Source: Amoebophrya sp. A120 (Eukaryota > Sar > Dinophyceae > Syndiniales > Amoebophryaceae). Taken from it: DNA of 64,000 bases. The first letter of the stretch is position 1. Each line of letters opens with the position of its first letter. The notes under the pieces were generated by a model. The model was given only the letters and a program-made list of their open reading frames with translations. It did no database searches and was not told the DNA's origin. Positions 1-12,544 of the stretch are shown piece after piece. The stretch is taken from positions 10,952,634 to 11,016,633 of the forward strand of contig CAJINV010000002.1 in NCBI GenBank assembly GCA_905178155.1. Direction: 5' to 3'. The translations under genes and the position numbers were made by a program.

Positions 1-2
1 AA

Positions 3-3000
3 ACTTTTGCGGCTGACCTGGAAAAAGTACAGCAAACTTCCAAGGAGGAGCTAGAGGCTTTTCAAAAAGCTAGCTCCGAAGAGATCGAGTTTCTGAAGGC
101 CAAAAACGCCGAGGAGCTCGAGCGCGTTAAGCGAGAGGCCGCAGCAGAGAAAACCCGGGAGCTGGAGAAGCTGCGAATGCTGAACAGCAAGGAGCAAGCC
201 AAGCGGCTGCTGCAGCAGGAGCAGGAGCTGCGGCTGATCCTAGACGCGGAGCTGGAGAGCGCGGAGCGGAAAAAGGTCGCAGCGGTCCAGGACAAAAACC
301 AGGAATGCCAGACAGCGTTGGAAACAAAGGTAAAAGAACTAGCGACCCAGCACACCGCCGCGCTCGAGGCGGTGCAGCAAAATTACGTGGAGAAGATGGA
401 AAAGCAGCGGGCACAGTTCGACACCGAGATGACGGAACGGTTCGCCCTTGCGGAGCAGCTGAAAGCCAACCACGTGGGCGAACTCGGGAAGTTGCGCGCG
501 GACTGCACCGCCGAAATCCAGGCTTTGAAGGCGGATTTGGCGCTGCAGCACGCCGCGGAAGTCAATGACCTGAAAAAGCAGTATGCAATGACGATGGAAA
601 AGATGCAGGGCGAGCACGCGGAGAGGGTGACAACGACGCACAGTGACCATAGCGCACTTCTGCAGTCGAAGGAGGCGGATTTCCTGCAATCTCTCGCAGC
701 GAAGGATGTGGAACTAGCGGAGCTAAAGGACGCTCACGAAGTAACCCTCGACACGATGCGCAACCGCCACGCGGACGAGAAGGAATTTCTGACAGAACAC
801 CACGAAACCAAATTTTCGCGTCTCGTGGAGGAGACGGAAACAGCGAAAGACGCAGCGGACGAGCGTTTTCGCGCCACCACGAGCACGATGGCCTCGGAGC
901 ACGAGGAAAAGCTGACGTCGCTCGAGCGCGACCACGCTCTAGCACTGCAGGAACTGCAGCTGAAGGCTGACGCCGAAGCGGCCAGCCTGGTCCAAACCCA
1001 CAAGGCCGGGCTGCAGGAAGTAGAGCAGCTCCACACCAAGCATCTCGAGGCGGTCAAGCGAGACCACGCGGCCGCGATCGAGGAACTAGAGGCGAGTCAC
1101 AACACCGCAACCAGGCGCCTCCACGACGAGTACGCAAACACGCTGGACCGGGTGCACGAGGAGCAGGACGCGCGGGTCAAGGAGCTGCGAAAGGAGCACG
1201 AGACGGAACTTTTCGACAAAACCACCGAATTGTCAAACCAGCATGCGGAGAAAACGAAGAAGCTGCAGAACCAGCACGAAGAGGAGCTCACCGCGCTGGA
1301 GGAGCGAACGGCGTCGGACATCTCGCAACTGAAGGCCGGGCACCTGCGCACCACCCAGATGCTGGACCAGGCCCACCGCGCCGAGATTGACACCCTGCGG
1401 GAGGAACACAAGGCGGTGCTGGAGGAACTAAGCATCGCCAACGGCGCGGTCGTCGAGGAAACCGAGAAGAGAATAAACAAAATCGAACAGGAGCTCACCG
1501 AGAAGGTGCGACAAGTGCAGGAAGCCAAGAACGTCCTGGAGCAGCAGCGCGTCGCGGACCTCGCGGACCAGCGGGCGCAGTACGAGTCGCAGCTGAACGA
1601 CGTGCTGGAGGAACACGAGAAGGAAGTAAGCAAAGTGGAGAAGGAGGTGCGGCAGGAGTTGGAGGACGTCGGTAGACTATCCTGTGCAAAAGTATCGTAC
1701 TCGTAGTAATCGCAAACATGCATTACAAATCTTGCTCTTAAGGTTTTATTTCTCATGCTGAGAAAATTTGTAATGCATTTATTATACGAGTACGATAGGA
1801 TACTTTTGCACAGGATATAGACTCGCGCTCGAGCAACTGGACGAAAATCTTCGTGCGCAGTTATTACAATGAAAAATGCCCCCACCCCCGAACTTGGGAG
1901 CATTTGTATTCGCAAACCTTTCCAAATGAAACATTCGCCCTCTTGCATCTATCAGCATCACAGGTTTTCAATCGTGAATAGCAAAAATTTGTATTGCAAA
2001 AGGCCCCAGCAAGAGCGGCGCTTGCCATGCAAGCTATGCGATACACGCCTACATTCTGCATCAGAAAGATTCATACTCCTTTCATGCATGACAAAAAGTT
2101 TTCATTTGTAAACTTCGCATCACAAATTTTTGCAATTTAGGGGTGGGAGGCACTTTTCACTGTAATAGCAGTTCGAGGAGGAGCGCGCGGCCTTCACCGA
2201 GGAGTATCGGAAAGAGTTGGAAGTCGAACGGAAGAAGCACGGCGCGGAAGTGCAGGACGTGAAAAAAATGTTCGAGGATAATGTGGAAGAGAAGCTGAAA
2301 GACCACGAATTGGAGTTGGAAAAACTCTCAACAAACCACAACGCCCGACTGCAGGCAGAAGCGGATGCGTGGGCCGTCGAAAAGGCGGAAATCTTGGAAA
2401 AGTGCGAAGAAAAAATATCAGCCCTGGACGCACAGGTCCAGAGGTTGCGGGCGCAGCACGGTGCCGAAATTGAGTCGCTGAAGCAGGAGACAGACCAAAA
2501 GGTCGCTAGCTTGCTGGACGCGAAACGGGCGGAATGGGGCAAGAAAGAGCAGGATTTGTTGGACAAGTACGAAAAGATGGAAAACGAAAATTCGCTGCAG
2601 CTCGCGAAGCAGGCGGAGCAACACTTTGGTAAACAGCAGCAGTTCGACGAGCACGTGTCGCGCTTAAAAGAGGACTGCGACGCGAAACTGCAGAAACAGG
2701 AGCAGGAGATGGTCAACTCAGTCGCAAACGCTAGGAAAGAGGTTGAAAACGATTTCACGGACAGAATACGAGAGTTGAACGAAAAGCACCACACCGTCCT
2801 GAAGCAGGAGCAGGAGAAGGCGGTGCTCGCAGCGAAAGCCGAGAGTGAAAAGGTCGCCGCCGGGACAGCCCTCAGAGAGGCTACGTTCAAAGAGAAACTG
2901 GCGGAGGCGGCGGCGCGCCACGAGGAGGCGGTGGAGCGCGAAAGAACGGCGAGCGCGGAATTCCTCGAAAAAGAGAAGAAGATCGCAACGCAGCGCGAAA

Positions 3001-5545
3001 AAATCGCTTTGGACCAATTGAGAAACGAGCTGGAGGCGGAAATGTGGAGTCTCAAAAACGATTTGGAGAGCCAGCTGAAAGCCGAGAAGCGAGCAGCCGA
3101 GGAAATCCGATTGCTGTTGGAAACAGAGCGGGCGAGGGTGTTTGTTTTGCGAAGGCAGTGTTTGCATTTTTCAGGATGTCAAAATCTACATATCGATTGC
3201 TCCGTAAGGGTGTTTCCGAGTGTCGTGTGAAATCCACAGAATGTATGAAAAAATTAAGATTAAGAGATGAAATTAAATAGGTTCTGGAGCAGCGCAGCCT
3301 GCACGACAAGTCGGACTCCGCGAACCAATCCAAAGTCCAGGAGCTGCTGGACCAACATGGCAAGATTCAAAACGATCTGCAGAGCGAGAACAAACGGCTC
3401 AAGGACCGAATGGAGGACGCGTGGTCAAAAATTCCGAAACTGGAAGATGTCATCGCGGCCAAAACCTCGGAAAGAGCTAGCGTCGAAGCGAAAGTGCAGG
3501 AAACTGAAGAAAAGGTTCTCGCCCTCGAAACCGCAAACGCGGTGCTACAAAAGGAGGTGGTAGTGCGGGACCGCAAAATTGAAGACTTGCCGGCGGAAGT
3601 CCGCGGCCAGTGCCTGGACGAATTTGCAGTCCGCGAGAAGGAACTGCAGGCACGCATCCACGAGCTCACCACTTCCTCCGCGGCGGTGCGCGAAGCCGTG
3701 GAGCAGGAGCGGTCCGTGCATTTTGACCGCCTCACGCAGCTGCGCACGGACCACGCGGGGGAAGTGCAAAGTTTGAAAACGGAACACAGCCAATACGTGC
3801 AGTCGCTGCGGGACGAGCACCACGACCAGCTTCGGCGGAACGAAGAGTTCCTCGGCGACACGATGGCACAGCGCCTAGGTGTTATTGTGTCCAACCCGGC
3901 CTCGGCGGACGAACGCGAGAAAAAGCAACGCGAATCCTACGAAGAAAAACTCGCTCGCGTCGCCGAAGACTTGGCAGGGATGCAAAAGGAGAAAACCAAC
4001 GCGTCGACGGAAGCGGCACAGCTGCGAAGGACGTTGCAACAGAAGCAGGACGAGGTACTTGATTTCCCATTCCGAAAATCATGTATATGTTGTTTGTGTC
4101 AAAAATTTTGGTCTTGATCATGCTGCAACATTTTTGCAAATGGTTTTTTGTTCTTTTTCGGTTTTTTTGGGCGCATGGCCCAGCGTTATACCTGCGTGAT
4201 CAACGCATCGTGTATTCAAAAAATGCGACAGCTTTCCGCACTGGAGGAGGTTCGAGACGCTCTGGAGCAGCGGGTGCGCGAGTTGGCGGAGCACTCGGAA
4301 AGCCACATCAGCGAGTTACGGGAACAGTCCCGCAGAACGAAGTATGATCTGGAACTGGAGTCGCAGCGCGCGGTCGACGCAAAAACGGCGGAAGTCACCC
4401 ACTTATCACAGGAGCTCGCGCAAACAAAGGCAGAACTGGAGGAGAAGACGAGAGAAGCAGCCGACGCGTCTGAACAGTATGTCGCCACAAATTCTGAACT
4501 TCTGCAAAAGTCGATGCACCTGGAGACGGCACAGTTGGAACTTTTGACAAAGGACACCTCTCTTCAGGCGACCAACCAGGAACTCGCGCAGACTTCCAAG
4601 GACGTGGAGCAGCTGCGAACGGAGGTGAGCCGGCTGTTTTCCGAGAACGCGAAGATGCAGCGCGACTTGGACGACAAGGAGGCGGAGCTGCGGCAGAAAA
4701 CTGCCGAGTTGTTCAGCGAAAAGGAGCGGGATGTCAACAACGCGGTGGCGGCGAAGAACAGTCTCGCCAAACTGTACGATAACATCCTGGCCGATGAGTG
4801 GGCCGCGCACGGCGAGGTGAAGGCCGAGCTCGAAATAAGAACGATTTCCTTGCTCGAGGAAGCCGTGTTGCAGAAGGACGGAGGTCTGGTGACAACCGAC
4901 GGCGCGGGAACAGTGCTAGTATCCGCGAACGCGTCCGCAACGCCCTCCTTGCTGCCCACACCCGGCGGCGGCGGCGGCGACCGGAGCGCACATGAACGGG
5001 CAGCGACAGCTACCTTCAACGTCAATCCAGTGCACCACCAGATTCGGGGCGTGCCACGGGGCAAAGGTTCTTCGGGAAAAGGCAGTCCGCTTTACTACGC
5101 AGAGCCGCCCGGTGGAGCCGGAGATTTTGGCTCAGAGTGTGAGTCGACCACGACTACTAGAATACAACTGGCGCCCCCAGTAATGAGGTCTGCTGTAGTG
5201 TCCGCTTCTTCGTCGAGGTGGAATCGTGATATGCAAGTAAGTGCGGATCGTGAGCGGTCGTCTCCTCACGAACAGGACCACCTCGTCGATGCGTACGTGG
5301 AAAACTCAACAGCGACGACGTCAAGCAGTAAGCTGTTTGACCCCGAGCACTACGCCGAGGCGGACTGGATTCGCCGGAACCAGGTGTTGCAAGCGGACAA
5401 CATTCGACTCATTGGTCTCGTGGCGGAACTGAAGGCAATGGTGGCGGCATTGCGGAAAGAGCTGAAGAACTCGGAGCGGCTCCGGCGGGAGGAGGCGGAG
5501 AGTAACCGGGCAAGGAGCAAGAGCTCAGCGTTGTCCTGGTGGTGA
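3..5545 (+). CDS. giant coiled-coil protein, 5' end outside window
   Basis: The visible part is 1588 residues and the start lies before base 1. Exons are 3-1677, 1823-1861, 2173-3137, 3281-4054 and 4232-5545; their summed length is an exact multiple of three. The protein is almost wholly heptad-like, rich in Glu, Lys, Gln, Leu and Ala, and continuous through every junction. It ends in a low-complexity Gly/Ser/Thr stretch (about 4900-5330) and a short last coil. Such proteins are usually structural or scaffolding parts of cytoskeleton, Golgi or basal bodies; no specific family is recognisable. The last two introns are ordinary GT-AG (3138-3280, 4055-4231), whereas the first two are inverted-repeat elements with 5-bp duplications. 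The stop at 5543-5545 overlaps a possible GTGAGC donor at 5542, so a further 3' exon cannot be excluded. Confidence 0.85.
1678..1817. mobile_element. introner-like element, family A
   Basis: A 140-bp element starts TATCCTGTGCAAAAGTATC and ends with the reverse complement of nearly the same sequence. It is flanked by the direct repeat TAGAC at 1673-1677 and 1818-1822. Removing 145 bp (element plus one TAGAC) joins the coil frames as Gly-Arg-Leu-Ala-Leu-Glu-Gln. No GT-AG pair is available within the 5-bp sliding range. Inner motifs of the type GCATTACAAAT occur in both orientations (about 1720-1730 and 1766-1777). Confidence 0.88.
1862..2167. mobile_element. introner-like element, family B
   Basis: A 306-bp element has imperfect terminal inverted repeats beginning TATTACAATGAAAAATGCC followed by a C-rich run. 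The flanking duplication is GCAGT at 1857-1861 and 2168-2172. Removing 311 bp restores the coil frame as Arg-Ala-Gln-Phe-Glu-Glu-Glu. It lies only 39 nt downstream of the family A copy. Possible boundaries in the sliding window include GT-CA but not GT-AG. Confidence 0.87.
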
Positions 5546-8500
5546 GCGCGATTTGCTCACTCGTGCTGTGTTGCAGTTCCCCCACTCAGGTGGAGCGAGA
5601 GTAGGACAGTGGAATCGCGGCGGAACATCAGAGGTATGCGTGCTACTCACGTAGGTGCTTGTAAAATGATTTTTCACACCTTTGCTAAGTGCAAAAGGAC
5701 AACTGAAAGCTATATATTTTGTATCAATTGACGGCTGTGGAGCTGGAGGTCGCAACGCCACTCACGAATTATACTTACTCAATTTTTCGACTCAATTTCA
5801 AATCGATGCTGTTGGCCAATGCCACAATAACCAAAAGTTTATCTATGGACATTATTTTTTCGTTATAGTGTCGACTTATTTGTGCTCCGGTCGGGTCTAC
5901 AGCCTCGACGCGTGCTAAAGTCCTTATGTCGCTTCTTCATCAAGAAAGGGAGAAGGCAAGGAGTGTACAATCAATCATGAATGCTGTCTCTGCTCAGTTG
6001 GAGCAGCCCAGAAGTGCACCCTCGAGTGTTGTATCATTGGACTGGATGAAGTATGTACAATTGGAGAAAATTAAAACGAGATCAATCCGCTGCCGGTGAA
6101 ATGGTAGTACTTTTTAGCGCAGTCAGGTCCCGTGCATTTCCATAGTTCATCCTGTTTTCGTCAGGTGTGGGCGTTAGACATTAGTCAGTCTGGTAACCAA
6201 ATGAGACGAGGTTGAAAGGTGAGCACCACGTTGGCTCGGATGGATTTTTGACAAACAACGAGAGAACCATGAGAGAAAAAAAATTGTCGACGGAACTGCG
6301 TCGACAAAGCATCACAGTAGCGGTTACCCTGTAGCACTACATGAACCGATGCTCCTACAGAGGATTGCGCGCGATCATCTCGTTGAGCTTTCAAGATTGA
6401 GTGCGAAGCCGACGCAAGTAGAGTTTGCTCTGGTTTGCTAAAAACAATCCTGGAGCGCCAATGTCAGTGTGTGTGAGATCCTGATGGAGAATGGTCTACG
6501 TCGGCATACGTGCGGGCTCAACGCTAACGCCATAAATTAGTTTCAGGTGAAGTTTCTTACTTGGCGTTCGGTTCTACAGATGGAGTTTTCGACGATCTTC
6601 TATACAAGCCTTATTTGCCCATAGATTTTGGTCCGCTACATGATCTTGGTGGCACATGGTCATGCGTGCCATGCATGAAAGGATATTGAGGATTTCCTCT
6701 GCTGGCATCTTAGGCATCACCATCAGTTGTCGAGCTTGCTGCCTCATTCGGCATCGGTGCGGCCCCGGCTCTCCTGGGACTACAAGAAATTGGCCGTCGC
6801 TGCAGCAGTAGTCTCCGCATCCGTACTGGAAGCTGGTGGGGTCCGCGATCCGACCGCCGCAAGATTGGGGCGCCTGGCTACTGTGGGCGTGGGGGAGATC
6901 GATGGTGCGGGGGCGCGCTGCGGGGAAGAGCTGGGGCGGCCGTGGGAAAAGCGCGGGAGGAGCACGGCGCCCAGAACAAGGGCGCGCCGAGGCCCGCAGG
7001 AGACTGAGGCGGCCCGAGGCCCTTCGCCCGGCCCTCGCAGGCAGGCCAGGCGCAGGGGGCCCGGTGATCTCGGGCGGCCGTGCCTGCGGTGGCCTAGGAA
7101 TGGAGGCAGTCGCCCACGAAGGCCGCGGGCCAGTCTGCCGACTTCGGCGGCCGGCCCGCGCTTGTGTGGCGCGGCTGTTCGTTGCCGCTCGGCCCGAGGT
7201 CCTCGAATGCGCGCTGACGCAGCTACGGCCAGTGAACGACGTAGCTCCGCCGCCCCGAACGAGTCGGAGAGGGCTAGGGCCGAGCTGGATCGTCGAACGA
7301 GTCCTCGACGTAGCTCCGCCACGGCTTGTCGAACTGGTCGCAGGGAATTCCGGCCGAGCAGGGTCATCATCGTCACCAGCTGCAAGGCGTGCCAAGGAAG
7401 AAGACGGCGTGGATTACCCCTGGCTAGTGCGGACGGAAGTGCGGGATAGAGCCAAGAAGCTGAGTCGCGACGCAACGGCATTAGAACTTGATGACGGCCG
7501 CGGACTGCCCCTTATGCGGCGGGAAGAAAATCTTCTTCGTGCATTCAGCACAGCGTCATCGACTAACAGTTATTCATGGATAGCGCAAAGAAATGCCTTT
7601 GTTTTTGTTGTAAAAACGCAAATCCACAACCGCCACTCAAGCGGTGATCAGGACCATGAGGATCTGCATTCGTGTTTGATGATGTTGTGTTGTATATGCT
7701 GAGAGGACGCCAGTTTTGCATGGCATTAGCCCTCAGGTGGAAGCAGCGCAAAAGTTTCGCCTGCCCGTCCAGAAGTTCATGGATCGGGGGTCGAGTCCTC
7801 GACGTAGCTCCGCCGCGGCTTGTCGAACTGGTCGCGGGGACTGGCGAAATCGTGCGCGTTGGTTTGTGCTGCAGAGCATGGGAGTGGGCTGCTACTTACA
7901 CAAAAGCACATGCGCGGTAAAGTAGTAGAGTGTGCGCATGTTGTGGTCGTGGCAGCTATTGTCTCCAAAGTCGTTTTTGATGAAGGCGCGGTAAAGTTGA
8001 AGAGCCTCTGCCTTCATGCGCCGGCCGCCAATTTATGGAGGTTTGTATCTTCATCGGAGTGTATCTCACATGATTGTAGGCTTAAGCCTTTTAAATCCAA
8101 TGCAATCTCATCATGCGCTAGCGCTTCCGTTTCTTGACACATGATTGGAAATGGATGTCGATGTGTTCGCATTGCCGAATCATGGCGATCGTTTCGACGA
8201 GGAGTAGATGAACGCAAGAGAGGAGCGAGCGAGCGTCCCTAGGTAGGACCTGTCAGAGAGCGCTTACAACATGTTGTCATTACCCGCTTTAGACAATGAT
8301 TTTGTCATTGTCGTGCTGACAGCAGTTCTAGTTCTACTTGAAGGATCTGCTGTTCGTTTCGTTTCCGCTAAAAAGCAACAAGGACAAATCATCCAAACTG
8401 GCCGGCCCGTGCTCTCGATGGCGTTGTCGTTTTCGCTTACAAGTATGGACCTCTTGCGCCTTTCATTTCGAATGGTAGAAAGTTAGAAGACATAGACGAC

Positions 8501-8681
8501 TTCGAATCGCGAAGAATATAATTATCGCGGCAACGAGATGATAATGAATGGGACATGATGTCACCCACTTTCCCGGCCAGCTATTGCGACTACGACACGT
8601 GATTGAGATTTGAGTGTGGATTCAACGTACTTTATCATCTTTCATGCGGCAAATTTCCTCGTAATTCTGATCTCCATTACC
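5546..8681. other. gene-poor interval with GC-rich patch
   Basis: I see no supported gene here. The flanks are AT-balanced with only short chance frames. The stretch from about 6830 to 7400 is strongly GC-rich and is open in several frames on both strands at once, which is what base composition alone would produce, so no protein is called. Confidence 0.55.
7297..7847. repeat. dispersed direct repeat of about 50 bp
   Basis: A segment of roughly 50 bp containing CGACGTAGCTCCGCC occurs at about 7299-7345 and again at about 7793-7841 with few changes. A third partial copy of the 15-bp core is at 7237-7251. Core positions are 7237-7251, 7306-7320 and 7800-7814. In one + frame the two long copies translate to almost the same peptide (LDVAPPRLVELVAG). 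Whether it is coding or simply a repeat is unknown. Confidence 0.7.
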
Positions 8682-9593
8682 ATGTCTTCCTCCCCCAGTG
8701 GTGGGTCGGCGGCGGGCAAGAGTAAGATCTCACTTGCCGAGCAACTGGATCGTAGAAAGGAGACCTTCAAGTTGAGCGCGGATCACGAGAAGCAGTGCCA
8801 GGCCCTGTTTAAGAGGTACGACCATCTCCAACTCGATCTCCTGGATCGAGGCGCATTCCGAGAAGCCTTCGCAGAGCTTTGTGCCGAGTCAAACGCTGCA
8901 GGAGCTGATAGTGGGTACTAACTTAAGTAAAGTGCAATCCTGGACTTCTTGAGGACCTTTAATAGACCCCCGGCGTAGCCCTTTTATGTAGAGCGATGTT
9001 CTGAATGCAACCTCCTGAATCCGCAGTATCTTGTTTTCGCATCCACATGGTCAGTCTGAATGAACCTGTCTGACTTTTCAATCAATGGAACGAACTGCAG
9101 GCGACCACCTGGGTCACCCGGTTCTGCGGACGAAGATGGCTTTGCCAAAACTGTGTTTGACACGTGCAGTATCAAGCTTGCAATCTTTCGAGCAGTGTGA
9201 GCATGAAGCTTGCTTGCGTAAAAATTCCAAATTCAAAGAGCTGGGTAAATCGATTCCATTTTTTCCTTTTGGTTTTCTGTATCCGTGCATGAGATTTGCA
9301 TTCCGCCCGCAACGAACTTCTGTTTCTCCAGAAAGAACTGAGAATTATTGTCCTGTTGCGATGAGGAAGATGACATGACGAGTTACCTCACATTGCATCA
9401 TGATCCTCGTCTGAGGACCACGTCTTCATTTTCTCTGACTACGCAACAAGCTCTTTTCAGTCCGATACGACGCGGTGACCAGAACTATCTGACCCTGAAG
9501 GAATTCCAGCAAGTTTTCTGTCTGGTAAAAAGACAAGAGATATTGGACGAAGTGTTGCCCACAAAAAGGGCGGGCTCAAAACCGAAAAAGTAG
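8682..9593 (+). CDS. small protein with degenerate EF-hand-like motifs
   Basis: The start ATG at 8682 opens a hydrophilic exon ending near 8908. Its C-terminal part resembles a helix-loop-helix (LFKRYDHLQLDLLDRGAFREAF). A second exon (about 9102-9169) reads SADEDGFAKTVFDTC and a third (about 9462-9593) reads DQNYLTLKEFQQVF, then stop. Across the 9170-9461 gap the frames join as FDTCSPIRRGDQNYLTLKEF, an EF-hand shape whose first loop position is Arg, so calcium binding is doubtful. The second junction carries a CAGT direct repeat on both sides. The first junction (8903-9101) is unresolved because no GT-AG pair gives the right phase. More exons may follow toward 9960. Confidence 0.5.
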
Positions 9594-9961
9594 TATTGCT
9601 TTGCATAAGAACTAGAGAACACATAAACATGTTGCTTGACTGCACTTACAGTGTGGATCTGGATACGGAGAGCCGCGTTTGCATGAGGAAATTCAATAAC
9701 AACGACTCTTCCTCCGATAGAGGATTGCGGTCGAGTACCACGTCCTTGTAGAGGATTCTTGATGTTCTTCCTCGGTTACGATGACACGCGTGGCCAGAAA
9801 ATGGAAAAATATCCACCAGCACTTTCTCGCCGGATCGAGAGACTAAAAACTTGCCAACTTGCAACTGCTCTCGAAGTTCAAAGATATGAGATCACTCAGC
9901 TAATGCTAAAAGTCAAATTGAATCGGTACCGAAACAGGTGAAAGTGAAGTGGAATGGGATG

Positions 9962-10738
9962 GAAAATGACAAGAGCGTGGAAATAAGCTCGAGTCGGTAA
10001 ATACTTCGGATTTGTGCTGCAAAGTGAGTCAGACCTCTAAGCAGATCGGTTGCTAGAGCCACGTGCAGGTAGATTCTTTTTCTTGCATTTGCATTTTTCT
10101 GGAAGACGAAGAGGCAAATTCGAGGAACAGCAGATCATCCGAAAATGTAAAATTCATCGCAAAGATCATCATTAAAAAGATCACAATAATCATTCGTGGG
10201 CTGATTTTGGTTCCCTATGATCCCTCGCGCCTAGTGCTAGTAGTGTTGCCTGTAATTTGACGTAATCATATCTTCGACTCCGATCTCGCCCTTTGAAAAA
10301 CCCTGCACAGGCCTTCAAGTTAGCGTCCTCCTGCCCACCTAGCAAAAACCTTTTCCAATACACCAATAGAGAAATTCAAATTCGACACCGTGAAGGCACA
10401 TATTAGCAAATACAAAGTCACACACTTTTTACTTATACCTGTAAATAAGCAAAACATAACTTATTAGAAACGACACCCAAAGCAAAAAAAAAACATCTGT
10501 AGTCATTAACGTTACGAGCATTTACGATATCATTTTTTCCGTACTGTCTGAGTCAGAGCAGCATTGAATTTGGAATTGATATTACGAGAGACCACAGACG
10601 CAGTTGTGTAGCTAGCACGAAAGACAAAAAGCTTTTCAGTTACAACTGTTATCCGTTAGTCACTGCATTGATTGTCATCGCCTTTTCTGCGTCTGAAGCC
10701 TCACTTTTTCTCTTTTTCCAACGCGTTTAACCATCAAA
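9962..10738. other. intergenic, nothing recognised
   Basis: AT-richer sequence without long open frames, repeats or RNA-like folds that I could identify. Confidence 0.5.
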
Positions 10739-12544
10739 ATGTTCCGAACTTTTTTCGTCCTATCTGTCTTTCCGGTTGCGCTCGAGGGAAGCGAGTTTCG
10801 GGCAGATTCTCCTGTTTTCGATAGTAGCGGAATCGGAATAGTGGTACCAGATGTCATTGATCATAAAGATTGTCCAAATCCTCTAGATCCGGTTTACGGG
10901 GTACCTGCAGGGTTCGTACCGCGCCCCGGTCACACTGGCAGCAGCAGCAGCTCGTCGGCTCCGTGTGCGGCATCTGGTGCTGATATATTTCGCTCAGCGA
11001 AGCAGGAAAGCAGAAGTAGCGGACGAAGTGCACAAGATTTTCTCCCGAATCCGGAACAGAAGTTTGTGGCTGTACGTACGGTTGGCGGACGAGAAATCGA
11101 CCGCCTGCGGACCGATGGGGTGCTCACGCATACGGATTTCGCTCGAATCGAGAAAATTCTCGGAATTGACCGGACGAGGAACAGGGTGAAGTTGATTGGC
11201 TTGGGTAGTACTGCAACAGCAACAACTCCTGGCCGTCCACTTGCCTCCGCGGTCGCGCGAGGAACAGCGGACCCGCATGCACCGTCACGGCATCGCGCAA
11301 ATTCTTCTAGTCCGCCCCGCAAGAAGAACGGAAGAAACAAGATGACTTCGCGGCACCGCTCTCCTAGCGCAGGGTCCGCCCGCGGTAGGCGACAAAGAGC
11401 GGAGCAAGCCAACAGAGAAGTAGCTGATTTAGAATTGGAAGTCGGCCAGCGCGTGCCCGAGACTCTGCAATCGATTCAGGCAGTGGTCACTGCTCGCTAC
11501 CGCACTGCGTTGGACAACCTCCACGAATTGTTGTTTGCCGAGAAGTCGCAGTTTCTGCTGGCGCGTCTCCGTACCACGATGGAGGAGGATGAGGAAGCGA
11601 ACAAGCAGTTGTTAGCGAACAAGCTCCTCGAGTTGCTCGTGACCACGGACGAGACCGGAGACTTAGTTCTGCCTCTCGACAACGACAACACGCTGACCCT
11701 CGAGGACTTGGAACATAAAATTGCCGGTCCTTCGGGAGTGTTGAGTGACGTCTCAAGGGCCGGAAGTTGGGGGCCGGATTGGATGCAGTTCGACCCCCGC
11801 ACGAGTGATGCAGACAAGCTCTTGCAGGTTCGATCTCATGGCGGTATACTCGAAATGCATGCCGTGCTCCACGATTGGCGAGGTGTTTTCATTCAGGATA
11901 CAACATGTTCATCCTATGCAAGAAACGCCGAGGGAGCAGAAGCACAAGATGAAGAGGTGGAGGCAGCTGCCATTTGTGCCGCCTCAAGCGCGAGGCCCCC
12001 GAGCGGCCAGATGATCGCCGCAACTGGTAACCAGAAGGCTGACGACGGTGCAGCTCGCCGGGCTCGGGAGGAAGTCCCGAGACGCGAGTTCGATATCGAG
12101 TACACATTTAAACGAGCAGCTGGAGGGGTTGACGCAGCGAATCCTGGTGCCGTAGCGGGACCTTTGTCAGACGGGGTGCGCCGATCGCCGCGTGTTGGCC
12201 GCCGCAAGGGGCACGACGACGACGACGTTCTCACCGGGCTAATCTTGGCACGCAAAAGTGTTCAATGGAATTATTTGGATGGTCGTGAGCATGATGAGCC
12301 GGAAGATATGTACAGTTTTGCTGTCGATGGATTTGAAAACACCAACAACGGAGCAAAAGTGCAGATACGTCTTCGCGGGTTGGTGTCGCATGACCGTGAC
12401 GAGAGCGACTCAGATGACGGAGCGCAAGCGGGGCCTCAAAACTTCGAGTTTCAGATCGAGGTGACTCGTGCCGACGGAGATATCTACTCCCTTAGGGTGA
12501 TGGAAGCCCAGGCTGACGTACCGGTTCCTACTGGCGGTCAGTAG
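10739..12544 (+). CDS. predicted secreted or anchored protein, unknown function
   Basis: A single open frame of 601 residues begins at an ATG. The first 20 residues form a hydrophobic segment (FFVLSVFPVALEG) like a signal peptide, followed by a low-complexity Ser/Arg-rich region to about residue 220. Residues about 225-390 look like a folded domain with Leu-rich helices, and the last 200 residues are acidic with Asp-rich patches. I recognise no family. No intron is needed, which sets it apart from most neighbours. The frame is long relative to base composition and has plausible codon use, so it is likely real; the function is not inferable. Confidence 0.7.
   Translation: MFRTFFVLSVFPVALEGSEFRADSPVFDSSGIGIVVPDVIDHKDCPNPLDPVYGVPAGFVPRPGHTGSSSSSSAPCAASGADIFRSAKQESRSSGRSAQDFLPNPEQKFVAVRTVGGREIDRLRTDGVLTHTDFARIEKILGIDRTRNRVKLIGLGSTATATTPGRPLASAVARGTADPHAPSRHRANSSSPPRKKNGRNKMTSRHRSPSAGSARGRRQRAEQANREVADLELEVGQRVPETLQSIQAVVTARYRTALDNLHELLFAEKSQFLLARLRTTMEEDEEANKQLLANKLLELLVTTDETGDLVLPLDNDNTLTLEDLEHKIAGPSGVLSDVSRAGSWGPDWMQFDPRTSDADKLLQVRSHGGILEMHAVLHDWRGVFIQDTTCSSYARNAEGAEAQDEEVEAAAICAASSARPPSGQMIAATGNQKADDGAARRAREEVPRREFDIEYTFKRAAGGVDAANPGAVAGPLSDGVRRSPRVGRRKGHDDDDVLTGLILARKSVQWNYLDGREHDEPEDMYSFAVDGFENTNNGAKVQIRLRGLVSHDRDESDSDDGAQAGPQNFEFQIEVTRADGDIYSLRVMEAQADVPVPTGGQ

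Noticed and set aside
5126-5140. Partial match to the dinoflagellate spliced-leader core (TTTTGGCTCA)
   Set aside because: It lies inside a coding exon and the rest of the leader does not match; no convincing spliced-leader relic was seen elsewhere by eye.
6574-7481. Long open frames on both strands in the GC-rich patch
   Set aside because: Several frames are open at once and none shows a domain; high GC content alone removes most stops.
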